DNA of 64,000 nucleotides from Smallanthus sonchifolius (taxonomy: Eukaryota; Streptophyta; Magnoliopsida; Asterales; Asteraceae). Position 1 is the first letter of the stretch; the number at the start of each line of letters is the position of its first letter. The notes beneath the pieces were generated by a model. It had not been told where the DNA came from. It did no database searches and saw nothing but the letters and a program-made list of their open reading frames with translations. Of the stretch, positions 22,408 through 31,632 are shown piece by piece. The position numbers were made by a program, and so were the translations under genes. Location of the stretch: assembly GCA_023525975.1 (NCBI GenBank), contig CM042019.1, positions 78,924,344 through 78,988,343 of the forward strand, read 5' to 3'.

Positions 22408-25400
22408 TTATTCGGGATTGATCATACCAATAATTTTAATTAGGAATTCAAACCTGGTACGATCAAATGCTTTGGTAAACAAATCAGCAAAATTATCTTT
22501 AGTGTGTACCTTGACCAACTCAATCAACCTTTTCTCTGCACAATCACGTATAAAATGATATCGAATTTCGATGTGCTTAGTTTTACTATGTTTAACAGGA
22601 TTATTCGTTATGGACATAGTAGCATTGTTATCAATAAGCATGGGGGTTCCTGTGAAATTCAAACCGTAATCTCTTAATTGTTGTTGTATCCACAGGATCT
22701 GTGAACAACAACTTGCAGCAGTGATGTATTCTGCTTCGCATGTTGAAATCGAGACTGTGGTTTGCTTTTTGCATTGCCAGGATACAAGTCGATTACCTAA
22801 GAACTGGCAACCACCTGTTGTAGATTTCCTGTCCAGACAACAACCACCAAAATCAGAATCAGTATAAGCATTGAAATCAAAGTTAGAACCATGAGGATAC
22901 CATAGTCCTAAACGTTGTTTTCCTTTTAAATACCGAAAGATTCTTTTCACAGTAATTAAGTGAGATTCTTTTGGCTTTGCCTGAAATCTGGAACAGATAC
23001 GCATGGCGAACATTATATCCGGCCTTGAAGCGGTTAAGTACATGAGGGATCCAATCATAGCTCTGTAAAGTCGACAATCCACATCTTTTCCTTCCGAGTC
23101 AGAATGCAACTTATGATTGACCGGAATTGGAGTATCATATGGGGTACAGTCCTCCATCTTGAACCGGCTCAAGATGTATTTGACATACTTGGACTGATGA
23201 ATAAAGAAACCATCTTCCTTTTGATTTACTTGTAAACCTAAGAAAAATGATAACTCTCCCATAGCAGACATTTCAAATTTCGACTTCATAATACCCTCAA
23301 AGTCTTTGCATAACCCTTCATTTGTCGAGCCAAAAATAATATCATCCACATAAATCTGTACCAGTAGGTAATCTCCCCCTGATTTCTTTATGAATAAAGT
23401 CGAGTCTATCTTTCCACGAACAAAGTCATTCTCCAAAAGATGTGTGGATAAAGTTTCATACCACGCATGAGGAGCCTGATGAAGACCATAGAGGGCCTTA
23501 TCAAGCTTGAAAACCATATTCGGATTCAGTGGATCTTCAAACCCCGGCGGCTGACACACATATACTTCCTCCTTGACCTTTCCATATAAAAATGCACTTT
23601 TAACGTCTAATTGAAACACCTTAAAACCTTTAAAGGAAGCAAAAGCTAGAAACAGCCTTATAACTTCGAGCCACGCAACCGGCGCATAAACCTCGGTGTA
23701 ATCAATTCCTTCTTGTTGATTGAAGCCCTGGACAATTAATCTTGCCTTATTGCGTACCATGAAACCTCGATCGTCTTTCTTACATTTAAACACCCATTTT
23801 GTTCCTATCGGATACGCACCTTTCGGAAGATCAACCAGATTCCAAACCTTAAGTTTGTCAAATTGAGCAAGTTCTTTCTGCATAGCTTCTATCCAGTTAT
23901 TGTCATTTAAAGTCATCTCAACATTCTTGGGTTCAACATGCGAAATAAAGCAAGAATGTGAGCAATCATCAAGAACACCAGAATCTTTAATGCAAGTATA
24001 CAAACAAGTATTGTCAACAAGAGAACGTGTCTTCACTCCATCCTGTAAATTTCCAATTATATTTGTCACTGGATGATCTTTGTGTTCCTTGATGGATGCG
24101 ACCTCAGGAATCGGCAACACGTCAACTTGAGTAGATTCAGATTGATAAGAATAGTCTTGAGTAATTGGAATTTCCGAGTCTAAATTTGTAGGAATCTCCC
24201 CCTGAGCCTGTGTCGAAGGTAATGGATCATCACCCAACAACGGATCAGCAGAAGAATCTTGAAAAATAGCATTATCCTCCTCACTCTCTGATTCTTGTGG
24301 ACCGGAACAAGAAGCAACATTTGGGTCGGGAGCATAAGTAGATGGAATCGATGAATTTGGAACTGCATTTGGTAGAAATCCATTGTGCTGTGCATCTTGA
24401 CAAGAATCATAAAGAACAGCAGCATCTTCCTCAGAAATATCAGAAGGTAAATGAAAAGACTTGAATAAGTTTTCATAATCAAATGCCCAATCCAGACCAA
24501 TCGCCATTTGTGGTAAAGACCAATTTGAACAGTCAATATGGAACCATTCTTCAACTTGGCGTGTCTCTTTGTTATAAACCCTCTTGGTTGTCGAATTTGC
24601 CACATACCCTAGAAAAATCCCTTCAATAGCCTTTGCACTGAATTTTGTTGGGACATCTCGAACCTTCAGTAGGGTACACGGATTACCAAAAGGTAATAAG
24701 TATTCCAGATTCGACTTTCGATTATTTAGCAATTCATAACAAGTCTTGTTATGTCGCTTGACGGTCAAGACTCTGTTCAAAACATGACACGTAGTATTCA
24801 CAGCTTCAGCCCAAAATGTGACTGGAAGCTTAGAATCTGCAAGCATCGTGCGAGCTGTTTTGACCAATGTCCTGTTCTTTCTTTCAGCGACACCGTTTTG
24901 TTGAGGAACATATGGCGCACTGAATTCATGATGAATTCCTTTTTGTAAACAGAATAATCCCATTTTGCTATTCTTAAATTCGCTGCCATTGTCACTCCTG
25001 ATTCTTCTGACTTTCAGATTGAATAAATTCTCCAAACCCAGGATTAAGTATTGTACCAACTCAGTGGTTTCAGCTTTAGAAGAAAGAAACTTAACCCATG
25101 AAAATCTGGAGTAATCATCTGTTACTACCAAGCAGTACGATTTTCCACCAATGCTCCTGATACTGATAGGACCGAACAAATCCATATGCAGCAACTCCAA
25201 AGGAGTTATGATAGAATTCGTCGATTTTGATTTGTGAGATTTCTTTCTTTGCTTCCCCTTTATGCACAGAATACAATCATCAGGAACTGAGAATTTCATT
25301 TTCAGAATACCAAGCACAAGATCATTCCTAACAACGTAGTTCATCTTCCTGTAGTTAATGTGTGCTAGCTTCTTGTGACACAATATTGAATCAGATTCCG

Positions 25401-25824
25401 ACACCTTGGAGAGTAAACATGTTGGAATTGAATCCGTTGTAGTGGCGACACTCATGTCAAGGACATACGTGTCATTTCTCCTCGGAGCCTTCATGAGAAT
25501 CCATTCATCAGGAATCACAAAACCCGGTTTCAGAATATAGCATTCATGATCGTTGAAATGGAACGAAAACTTCTTGTCACAGACTTGTGATACGCTTAAA
25601 AGATTGTGTTCCAGCTGCTCAACATAATTCACCTTTTCAAATTTGACTTTGTCATTCTTTAACGTTCCCTGGCCAGTTATGTACCCGCCTTTATTACCCG
25701 CAAAAGCGACATAACCTCCATCAATTTGTTTTACATCCTCAAGCAATCTAACATTCCCTGTCATATGTCGAGAGCAACCACTATCCACATACCATGTATT
25801 GTTGATAGTCCTCCTTGGTTGTCC
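22408..25824 (-). CDS. pol: Copia pol: protease, integrase, reverse transcriptase, RNase H (open frame)
   Basis: The only long intact retroelement frame in the window, about 1138 codons from 25824 to the stop at 22408-22410. The protease motif YVDSGCSRHMTG is at the start. A gag-pre-integrase H-H-C-C finger (CHKKLAHINYRKM to CILCIKGK) follows, then the integrase DDE core (LLHMDLFGP, IRSDNGSEF, QQNGVAERKNRTL). RT has KARLIVQGFNQQEGIDY, FQLDVKSAFLYG and the catalytic YVDDIIFGS, and RNase H has CEAEYITAASC and HSKTKHIEIRYHFIRD. The order PR-IN-RT-RH defines Ty1/copia. There is no ATG of its own at the protease start. The frame is the same as gag and is separated from it by TAG at 25825-25827 and TAA at 25843-25845. 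Expression would need readthrough, or the stops are decay. Some core substitutions (VAWLEVIR where relatives have VARLE) may weaken it. Confidence 0.93.
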   Translation of the reverse strand, partial: GQPRRTINNTWYVDSGCSRHMTGNVRLLEDVKQIDGGYVAFAGNKGGYITGQGTLKNDKVKFEKVNYVEQLEHNLLSVSQVCDKKFSFHFNDHECYILKPGFVIPDEWILMKAPRRNDTYVLDMSVATTTDSIPTCLLSKVSESDSILCHKKLAHINYRKMNYVVRNDLVLGILKMKFSVPDDCILCIKGKQRKKSHKSKSTNSIITPLELLHMDLFGPISIRSIGGKSYCLVVTDDYSRFSWVKFLSSKAETTELVQYLILGLENLFNLKVRRIRSDNGSEFKNSKMGLFCLQKGIHHEFSAPYVPQQNGVAERKNRTLVKTARTMLADSKLPVTFWAEAVNTTCHVLNRVLTVKRHNKTCYELLNNRKSNLEYLLPFGNPCTLLKVRDVPTKFSAKAIEGIFLGYVANSTTKRVYNKETRQVEEWFHIDCSNWSLPQMAIGLDWAFDYENLFKSFHLPSDISEEDAAVLYDSCQDAQHNGFLPNAVPNSSIPSTYAPDPNVASCSGPQESESEEDNAIFQDSSADPLLGDDPLPSTQAQGEIPTNLDSEIPITQDYSYQSESTQVDVLPIPEVASIKEHKDHPVTNIIGNLQDGVKTRSLVDNTCLYTCIKDSGVLDDCSHSCFISHVEPKNVEMTLNDNNWIEAMQKELAQFDKLKVWNLVDLPKGAYPIGTKWVFKCKKDDRGFMVRNKARLIVQGFNQQEGIDYTEVYAPVAWLEVIRLFLAFASFKGFKVFQLDVKSAFLYGKVKEEVYVCQPPGFEDPLNPNMVFKLDKALYGLHQAPHAWYETLSTHLLENDFVRGKIDSTLFIKKSGGDYLLVQIYVDDIIFGSTNEGLCKDFEGIMKSKFEMSAMGELSFFLGLQVNQKEDGFFIHQSKYVKYILSRFKMEDCTPYDTPIPVNHKLHSDSEGKDVDCRLYRAMIGSLMYLTASRPDIMFAMRICSRFQAKPKESHLITVKRIFRYLKGKQRLGLWYPHGSNFDFNAYTDSDFGGCCLDRKSTTGGCQFLGNRLVSWQCKKQTTVSISTCEAEYITAASCCSQILWIQQQLRDYGLNFTGTPMLIDNNATMSITNNPVKHSKTKHIEIRYHFIRDCAEKRLIELVKVHTKDNFADLFTKAFDRTRFEFLIKIIGMINPE

Positions 25825-25842
25825 CTACATAAACAACGAGAA

Positions 25843-28800
25843 TTAGTTAGAAAGTGGAACCCAAGCCATCGTGGTCTTGGGTCGTCTGGATTGATCAAAA
25901 TAAACAACTTCTTGTAATTTACAATCAATTTTATCATTCACTTTTGGAACAGAAGTTTGACAATCAGACCTTTTCAAAGAAGAACCATTTTTATTATTTT
26001 GAAAAACATTATTTGATATATTATTATCAGATTCAGATGTTTCCAAAATTTTCTTTAATTTTCTGTTTCTTCTTCTTCTTTGAGGTCTAGACAATTTAAC
26101 CTCCTGAAAAGAATCTTTTGAGATCCCAACTTTTGGAATCTCAAGTTTCTCTTTGCATACAAAAGATTTAGCATTCAATGTATTATGTTGTTTAAATCCA
26201 GGGGATTTAACAAAAGATCGACCAGGCATATTTTTCTCCAAACTAGAAGACGACTTTCCCTCATCTTTCCTTTTCAGAATCTTCACCACTTTCGGTTGTG
26301 AAGGAACAGTCTTCATTTTACCCTGGTTCTTGTATGGACAATTAATCAACATATGACCAGCCTCATTGCAATGAAAACACACTCTTCTTTCTTGATAACT
26401 TCTGAAATAAGATGTTTTCTTTGAATTTGAAGAACCATCAGAAGAATAAGCTTCGGAGGAATGCTCAGAACAATTTATTGGCTTCTTTGGAACATAAGTC
26501 TGTTTTGGCACCTTTGAAGAATTTACTTTTTGATAACCAGCTGCAACCTTTGGTTGGAACCACTTTCACCTCTTCTGGTTCAGTCAAAATGCATCTATCC
26601 CGAGTAACATTCTTCACAACCTTTGGTTCATCAATTTTCACTTCTTTCGGAATGCCTTCAACCTTTGAATCATCAAACACCTCATCCTCTGTATCAGAAT
26701 CATACACCATGTCTTCACTCGTCACTGGATTCACTTTTAATACCGTCTTGGGATCAATTTCCTCTTCATGATTTATTTCAGGCTCAACCACATAATTTGC
26801 ATTGAACGGTGGAGGAACAAAACCAATACCAGCAACCCTTTTTGTGGGATCAGCATTAGCATTGAAATAATCCAAAACTACAGATGAATTCTCGAACTGT
26901 TCCAGCTTTCTATGTAATTTTATCACCTCAGATTCTTTTTCATAAATCTTCTTGTTCTTTTGGGCAACAACTTCATTTCGTTTTTCGATTTCAGCATAAG
27001 CCATATCTAGATGATAACCCTGCTCTTTGTATTTTAATCCAAGAGAATTTAAGTCTCTTTTCAAAGACTCAATTCTATCAATGCACAACTTATCATTATC
27101 CTTCTGTTTATGATTAACTGAATGCATTGATTTCATGTCACAAATCAAGTTTGTGTTATCATCCATGACTTTTTGCAGTTTATCTTTAACAGAAATGCAA
27201 TTAGAACAGTATATATGACAAACAGAGTCTTTTACCTTAGACGGATCAGACATGTCTGTCATGAATACTTTGGAAATTGGAATATTCTCTGAATCATCAC
27301 CAACTGAAGCATTTTCTGTAAGAACAATTTCTTCCTCAGCAACCCCTGACACAGCATCAGAATCAATATTATGCCCTTGTTCTTCCTCATCATCAACGCT
27401 TGGAAAACTATCACCATCACACGAATCATCACTAGAACTTTCATCATCAGTAGACTCTTCTGGTTTTTCTGAATGAATTTCTGCAACAAAAGCCTGACTC
27501 ACAGCACCCACCAAATCTTCCAGATGAATGCCCCAATCATAGTTTTCGTTGTTTTGAGCAACCAAAGCTGATGATGCAGATGCATGATTTGTATTACCAG
27601 AAGGACCATGATTTTGATTACCAGATGAACCATGTGACTGATTCCTATTATGCTGAAAGTTAGATTGTTTCTTTTGAGAATCAAATTCTATCTTTGGCTT
27701 CACACACTCCTTAGCAAAGTGACCATACTCTTGGCAGTTGTAACACCTAACTTTGCTCTTATCAAAACCCATTAGCGATCGACTATTTGAACCAATATAT
27801 TTTCTGCCAGTTCTCTTCAAGAAATCTTTAGCTTGTCGCATTAACATGGCCATATTCCATTGAATATTAATTTCTTCCATATCAACACGGTCAATCTGTC
27901 TGAAATCTTCTTCTATAACCTCAGGATCATGTATTTTACCTCCAATGAAATTTTCATATGATGCCATGAATGAAGAAAACATAGCAAGATAATCATCAGC
28001 AACTTTCTAATTCACATGAGATCCAGATGATGTTGAAGCTGTAGTAGCAGAAAATCCAGAATAGCTTGAATGACCAGAATAAATTGGAACTCCAGAACAC
28101 TGATCATTTGAAGACTCTTGAGCATCACCAGAAAAGAATGCCACTCTAGTACCTGATTTACCAGCAGATTTGGCAAAATACATTGAGGGATCCTGGATAT
28201 GCTCCATATTAGTCTCTTTCTTCTTCATATTCATGTCATGTGACTGAATCTTCCCTAGGTCTTCTTCAAGAGACATGGTTTTGTAGTTAACATTTTCTTT
28301 GATCAAAACCGTATACACATCAAACTTTGATGGTAAAGCCTCCAAGAATTTATCATTGATTTCCTCAGTCTCATATACCACATATGCACTAGCCAGTTCA
28401 CTAAGAAGATGATAGAATCTTGTAGCAAGATCATCCAAAGATTCATTTTGAAAATGTTTAAAGACTAGGAACTGCTTCTTTAGTAACTCCTTTCTACTCT
28501 TCTTCACATCCAAACTCCCTTCACACCTTTTTTGTAATGCTTCCCACAGTTGTTGAGAAGACTTAAACTGTTTAAAACTGTGATAAATTTCCTTTGGTAG
28601 AGACATTGAAATGCTAGCCATTGCTTTCTTTTCTCGATCAAATAACAACTTCTCTTCAGTAGTTAATGCTGACACTGGCTTCGGAACATCATCCTTTCCC
28701 ATCCATGAATAAGTAGGATGCGTATATCCTTCCAAAATCGGAATCCACAAACTAGTATCGGTATAATATACGAACTGGTCAAACCGATCTTTCCAATTTG

Positions 28801-28870
28801 AATAATCGGCTAGATTCAACAACTTCGGAGGTTTTTGAGATGTACCGATCTCATTATCATAATTGAACAT
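25843..28870 (-). pseudogene. gag: Copia gag with two zinc knuckles, one stop and one frameshift
   Basis: Capsid/nucleocapsid polyprotein. It starts MFNYDNEIG at 28870. A UBN2-type gag domain follows (YSNWKDRFDQFVYY, LWEALQKRCEGS, LDDLATRFYHLL). An in-frame TAG at 28007-28009, probably a mutated CAG, precedes LAMFSSF and a domain with EEINIQWNMAMLMRQAKDFL. The first CCHC knuckle is CYNCQEYGHFAKEC (about 27760-27720). A long acidic serine-rich and coiled-coil linker follows, with a 1-base frameshift near 26535. The second CCHC knuckle is CFHCNEAGHMLINC (about 26390-26350), and the protein ends MAWVPLSN at 25846. The long gag with a second distal knuckle is like Asteraceae Sirevirus-type elements as I recall them. 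Confidence 0.9.
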
Positions 28871-29443
28871 GTTTGTGACTTATTTGCCATGTTTTAAAAA
28901 ATTTTGTTTGAAAAATTTCCAAGTATTGAGCAGTCTTACCCTCAGGCGAACTTAATAAGTTCGCTTTAGCGAGTACCAAGCGAACTTGAGATCAAGCGAA
29001 CAAGACAAGTTCGCTTAAGGAGGAAATCCGGTAAGTTCGCTTAACAATTAAGTTCGCTTAAAATGTGAGAAGCGAACTTAATAAGTTCGTTTGCTAAGTT
29101 CGCCTGCACAGGAACTAGCAAGTTCGCTTAAACTGCTGCAACAAACACAGAGGAATCTTTACCCAAACACGAACCAAGAACTTCAAAAATCATAATTTCT
29201 CAGCGAATTGATGAAATTTAAGGAAATTGAACCGTAGGATTATGAATTTTATCAAATAGAACACTTCTATTGGATTAATTTCGTCAAAATCACTTCCAAA
29301 AACTCGAATTCAGCAGAGAAACGATCTTCAAGAACTTGAAAAACTCCATTGATGCAGAAACTTCAAAAATGTTGAATTTCTTGTCGAATTGTACACAAAA
29401 CCGTCACTAATCACCAAGAATCGTACTTAATTCACAAGCATAA
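28871..29443 (-). promoter_or_regulatory. Untranslated leader of the copia element with palindromes
   Basis: No gene. It lies between the primer-binding site and the gag ATG. At 28943-29125 it carries GCGAAC palindromes and half-palindromes, irregularly spaced. It is closely matched by 63300-63860 near the right edge of the window. Confidence 0.75.
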
Positions 29444-29455
29444 GCTCTGATACCA
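29444..29455 (-). other. Primer-binding site of copia element
   Basis: GCTCTGATACCA on the plus strand, i.e. TGGTATCAGAGC, a full 12-base complement to initiator tRNA-Met, two bases after the LTR end. Confidence 0.9.
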
Positions 29456-29457
29456 CT

Positions 29458-29952
29458 TGTAGGTCCCTAATTCGGTGCGTGATGGATCTCTAGACTCGCG
29501 GTACGTCACGGTGATAACGTGCGGAATCCATGATCAACGTGCTCGTGTAACTCAATCAACAACAATGGTGTAAATAAAATCTTTGTATTCCACCAATATC
29601 AGGTTACAAGAATTCTCTCTCGTCTACTCTGATATCGTCACTTCTGTCTACTGTTCTGTGTTATACAACTCTGTCTACTGTATCTCCTATTTATAGCCAC
29701 AGACCTGCACCAGGCGAACTTAACAAGTTCGCTTCACTGTGCTTAGGCGAACTTATTAAGTTCGCCTCTAATAGGCTAAGCGAACTTAATAAGTTCGCCT
29801 CTGATAGACTTAAGTGAACTTATTAAGTTCGCCTCTGATAGACCAGGAAAACTTATTAAGTTCGCCTCTGATAGGCTAGGCGAACTTATTAAGTTCGCCT
29901 CCAGCAGAACTTACACAGAATTTTATCAACAGTTACAAAACATGTCCTAACA
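29458..29952 (-). repeat. Copia LTR, type B (5' end of composite)
   Basis: 495 bp, TGTTAGGACATG to GGGACCTACA in reading direction. A TATA box (CTATAAATAG) lies at 29688-29697. Seven GCGAAC-type palindromes lie upstream at 29713-29910 with 33-34 bp periods. It is flanked at 29953-29957 by the target duplication CATAG. Confidence 0.9.
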
Positions 29953-29976
29953 CATAGCATTTATCTTATCGTTAAG

Positions 29977-30012
<36 letters not shown>

Positions 30013-31593
30013 CGTGCTTTAGCATATTCTTTGCCTTACTGTTCTCTCATAATATTCATACTGAGTATATGCATATGTACATACATACTTATTTTGGGGA
30101 GAACATTCATTGGTCATACACATAGGGGTGATCAACCCGTCATACTTGTCGCGAATGTCACAAAGACAACGCAGTGAGAACTACCGTCGTAGCCCTTTTC
30201 ATAAACCGCCCGGCTCTAGAAAACCGTCCGTCGAAACATAAATCCGTCCGGCAACCTTTGTCCGTCCGCTCTTAAACCGTCCTACCGTCGTAGTCCGTTC
30301 ATTCGCCCGTCTGCCCTAGGGCATCCGTTTCCCACGTGGCTATTATATATGCAACCGTTCTACATGTAATAAGGCATTTGCTTCGACCGTCCATGAGTAC
30401 CTTTTATACGTCCTAGATTGCGATTAAACGTTTTTGTCCCGGTTGTAAAATAGTCACGTGGTCGTCCGTCTTCCGAAGTAGCCGTTGTCATCGAAGCGTC
30501 CATAACACTTACATACATTCATAACATGCAATATATAATATAAAACAAGATTTCATTCATTCATGTTATGTCCTTCTTTCATTCATTCTTTATAATCATA
30601 CGTTTCATTCTTTGTTCATAATTCATTTTCATATATAGGTATATATATATATATATATTTGTATACCACGTATGATCGCATTGACATTCATAGAATTTAT
30701 TCATTTAGTGTAAACACTTCAGCTCCAAAACATTTAAAATGATTTGCACATAACATAGAAGGGGGCACATAGAACTCACCAGATGAGCTAGCCTCGTCCT
30801 GTCCTAACCGCGGTCCAATGAGTGCCACACACGATCTGGATTTGTTAATTACACATACATTAGACCTAATCGCGACTCTAACGGTTAAATCATTTTGAAT
30901 TAAGCGACTATACTGATTTCACTAACGCCCTGCTGCCTGCGCACTTGATAAGTGCGCAGGACCATACTCACGCATACTTGAAAAGTACGCAGAACATTCT
31001 TCTTGCGTATTTGATAAGTACGCAGGATCTTCCTCATGCGTACTTGATAAGTACGCAGGACATCCTTCTTGCGTATTTGATAAGTACGCAAGACCTGCTT
31101 CCCCATCCAGTCCGAAATTCTTGCATGTTAACCCGAACATGCTAATCTTACAACTTTCTTTGATCAAAATGTGCGGTTTTCATTCTAGATGCTAGTTCTA
31201 AGCTTATTTTCAAGTGTCATCCATAAAAACGTCTCCTATTTAGCTAAAACCCGAAAAAAACCCTAAAACGAACAAAAACTCATATTAGGGTCGAATCGTT
31301 ACCTGGATTAGGATTCAGATTCGGAGGTTTTGCTTACGAGCTCAGTAGTAACGTGCTCCTTCAATTCCGGGTCGATCCGTCAACTTTCTCTCTCTAGGCC
31401 CGAGCTCTCCTTTCTCTCTCTAGATTGCAAGTTGTGGAAGAAATGAGAGTCTAAGGCTGTCTTGACCTTTATATACTTGGGCTTCCCTCGGCCCGTTGGA
31501 GCCGAGCCCAAGCCCATCCATTTTCCTTTCACTTTGTCTGTTAAATCTCTATTGCGTTATTATTTATTTATTTACTATTTTTGGGATGTTACA
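29953..31593 (-). repeat. 3' LTR of gypsy D, proximal part
   Basis: It reads TGTAACATCCC from 31593 leftwards. A TATA-like GTATATAAA lies at 31468-31476, about 120 bp into the LTR. A palindrome array is at 30936-31092, CCGTCCG-rich sequence at 30170-30480 and a (TA)n tract at about 29982-30008. No genes. Confidence 0.9.
30936..31092 (-). repeat. Palindrome array, GCGTAC type, 33-bp period
   Basis: Five palindromes of the form GCGTACTTGATAAGTACGC. Starts at 30972, 31005, 31038 and 31071 are exactly 33 bp apart. The first unit is GCGCACTTGATAAGTGCGC, changed on both arms. The array lies about 380-540 bp downstream of the TATA box, in a region that should be transcribed. Confidence 0.92.
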
Positions 31594-31615
31594 AGTCAAC
31601 CCTCCTTAAAGAGGT
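31594..31615 (-). other. Polypurine tract of gypsy D
   Basis: In reading direction CTCTTTAAGGAGGGTTGACT lies directly before the LTR start, the same site as in A and G. Confidence 0.75.
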
Positions 31616-31632
31616 TTCGTCCTCGAAACCAT

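Larger units (their letters stand above)
15753..29952 (-). mobile_element. Composite Ty1/copia (Sirevirus-like) block with unlike LTRs
   Basis: 14,200 bp flanked on both sides by the 5-bp target duplication CATAG (15748-15752 and 29953-29957), and so apparently inserted as one unit. On the minus strand it has a 5' LTR of type B (29952-29458), a tRNA-Met primer site, gag, pol (PR-IN-RT-RH order, hence Ty1/copia), a long non-coding stretch, a polypurine tract and truncated B-type LTR (20737-20574), a leader-like region with palindromes, an env-like frame, a second polypurine tract, and an LTR of type C (16241-15753). The two outer LTRs share only their first and last bases and general architecture. 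This is a recombinant or converted element rather than a simple one. Confidence 0.85.

Noticed and set aside
24180..24605. A 141-residue frame with hydrophobic stretches inside the copia pol region
   Set aside because: It is on the same strand as pol in another frame, is rich in the out-of-frame codons of the acidic linker and has no homology that I recognise.
30900..31167. Open frames on both strands with repeated TYQIRKK or AYLISTQD units (also at 51745-52007 and 5781-6002)
   Set aside because: These are translations of the 33-34 bp palindrome arrays. A period divisible by three (33) keeps frames open by chance, and 34-bp arrays show the same effect briefly.
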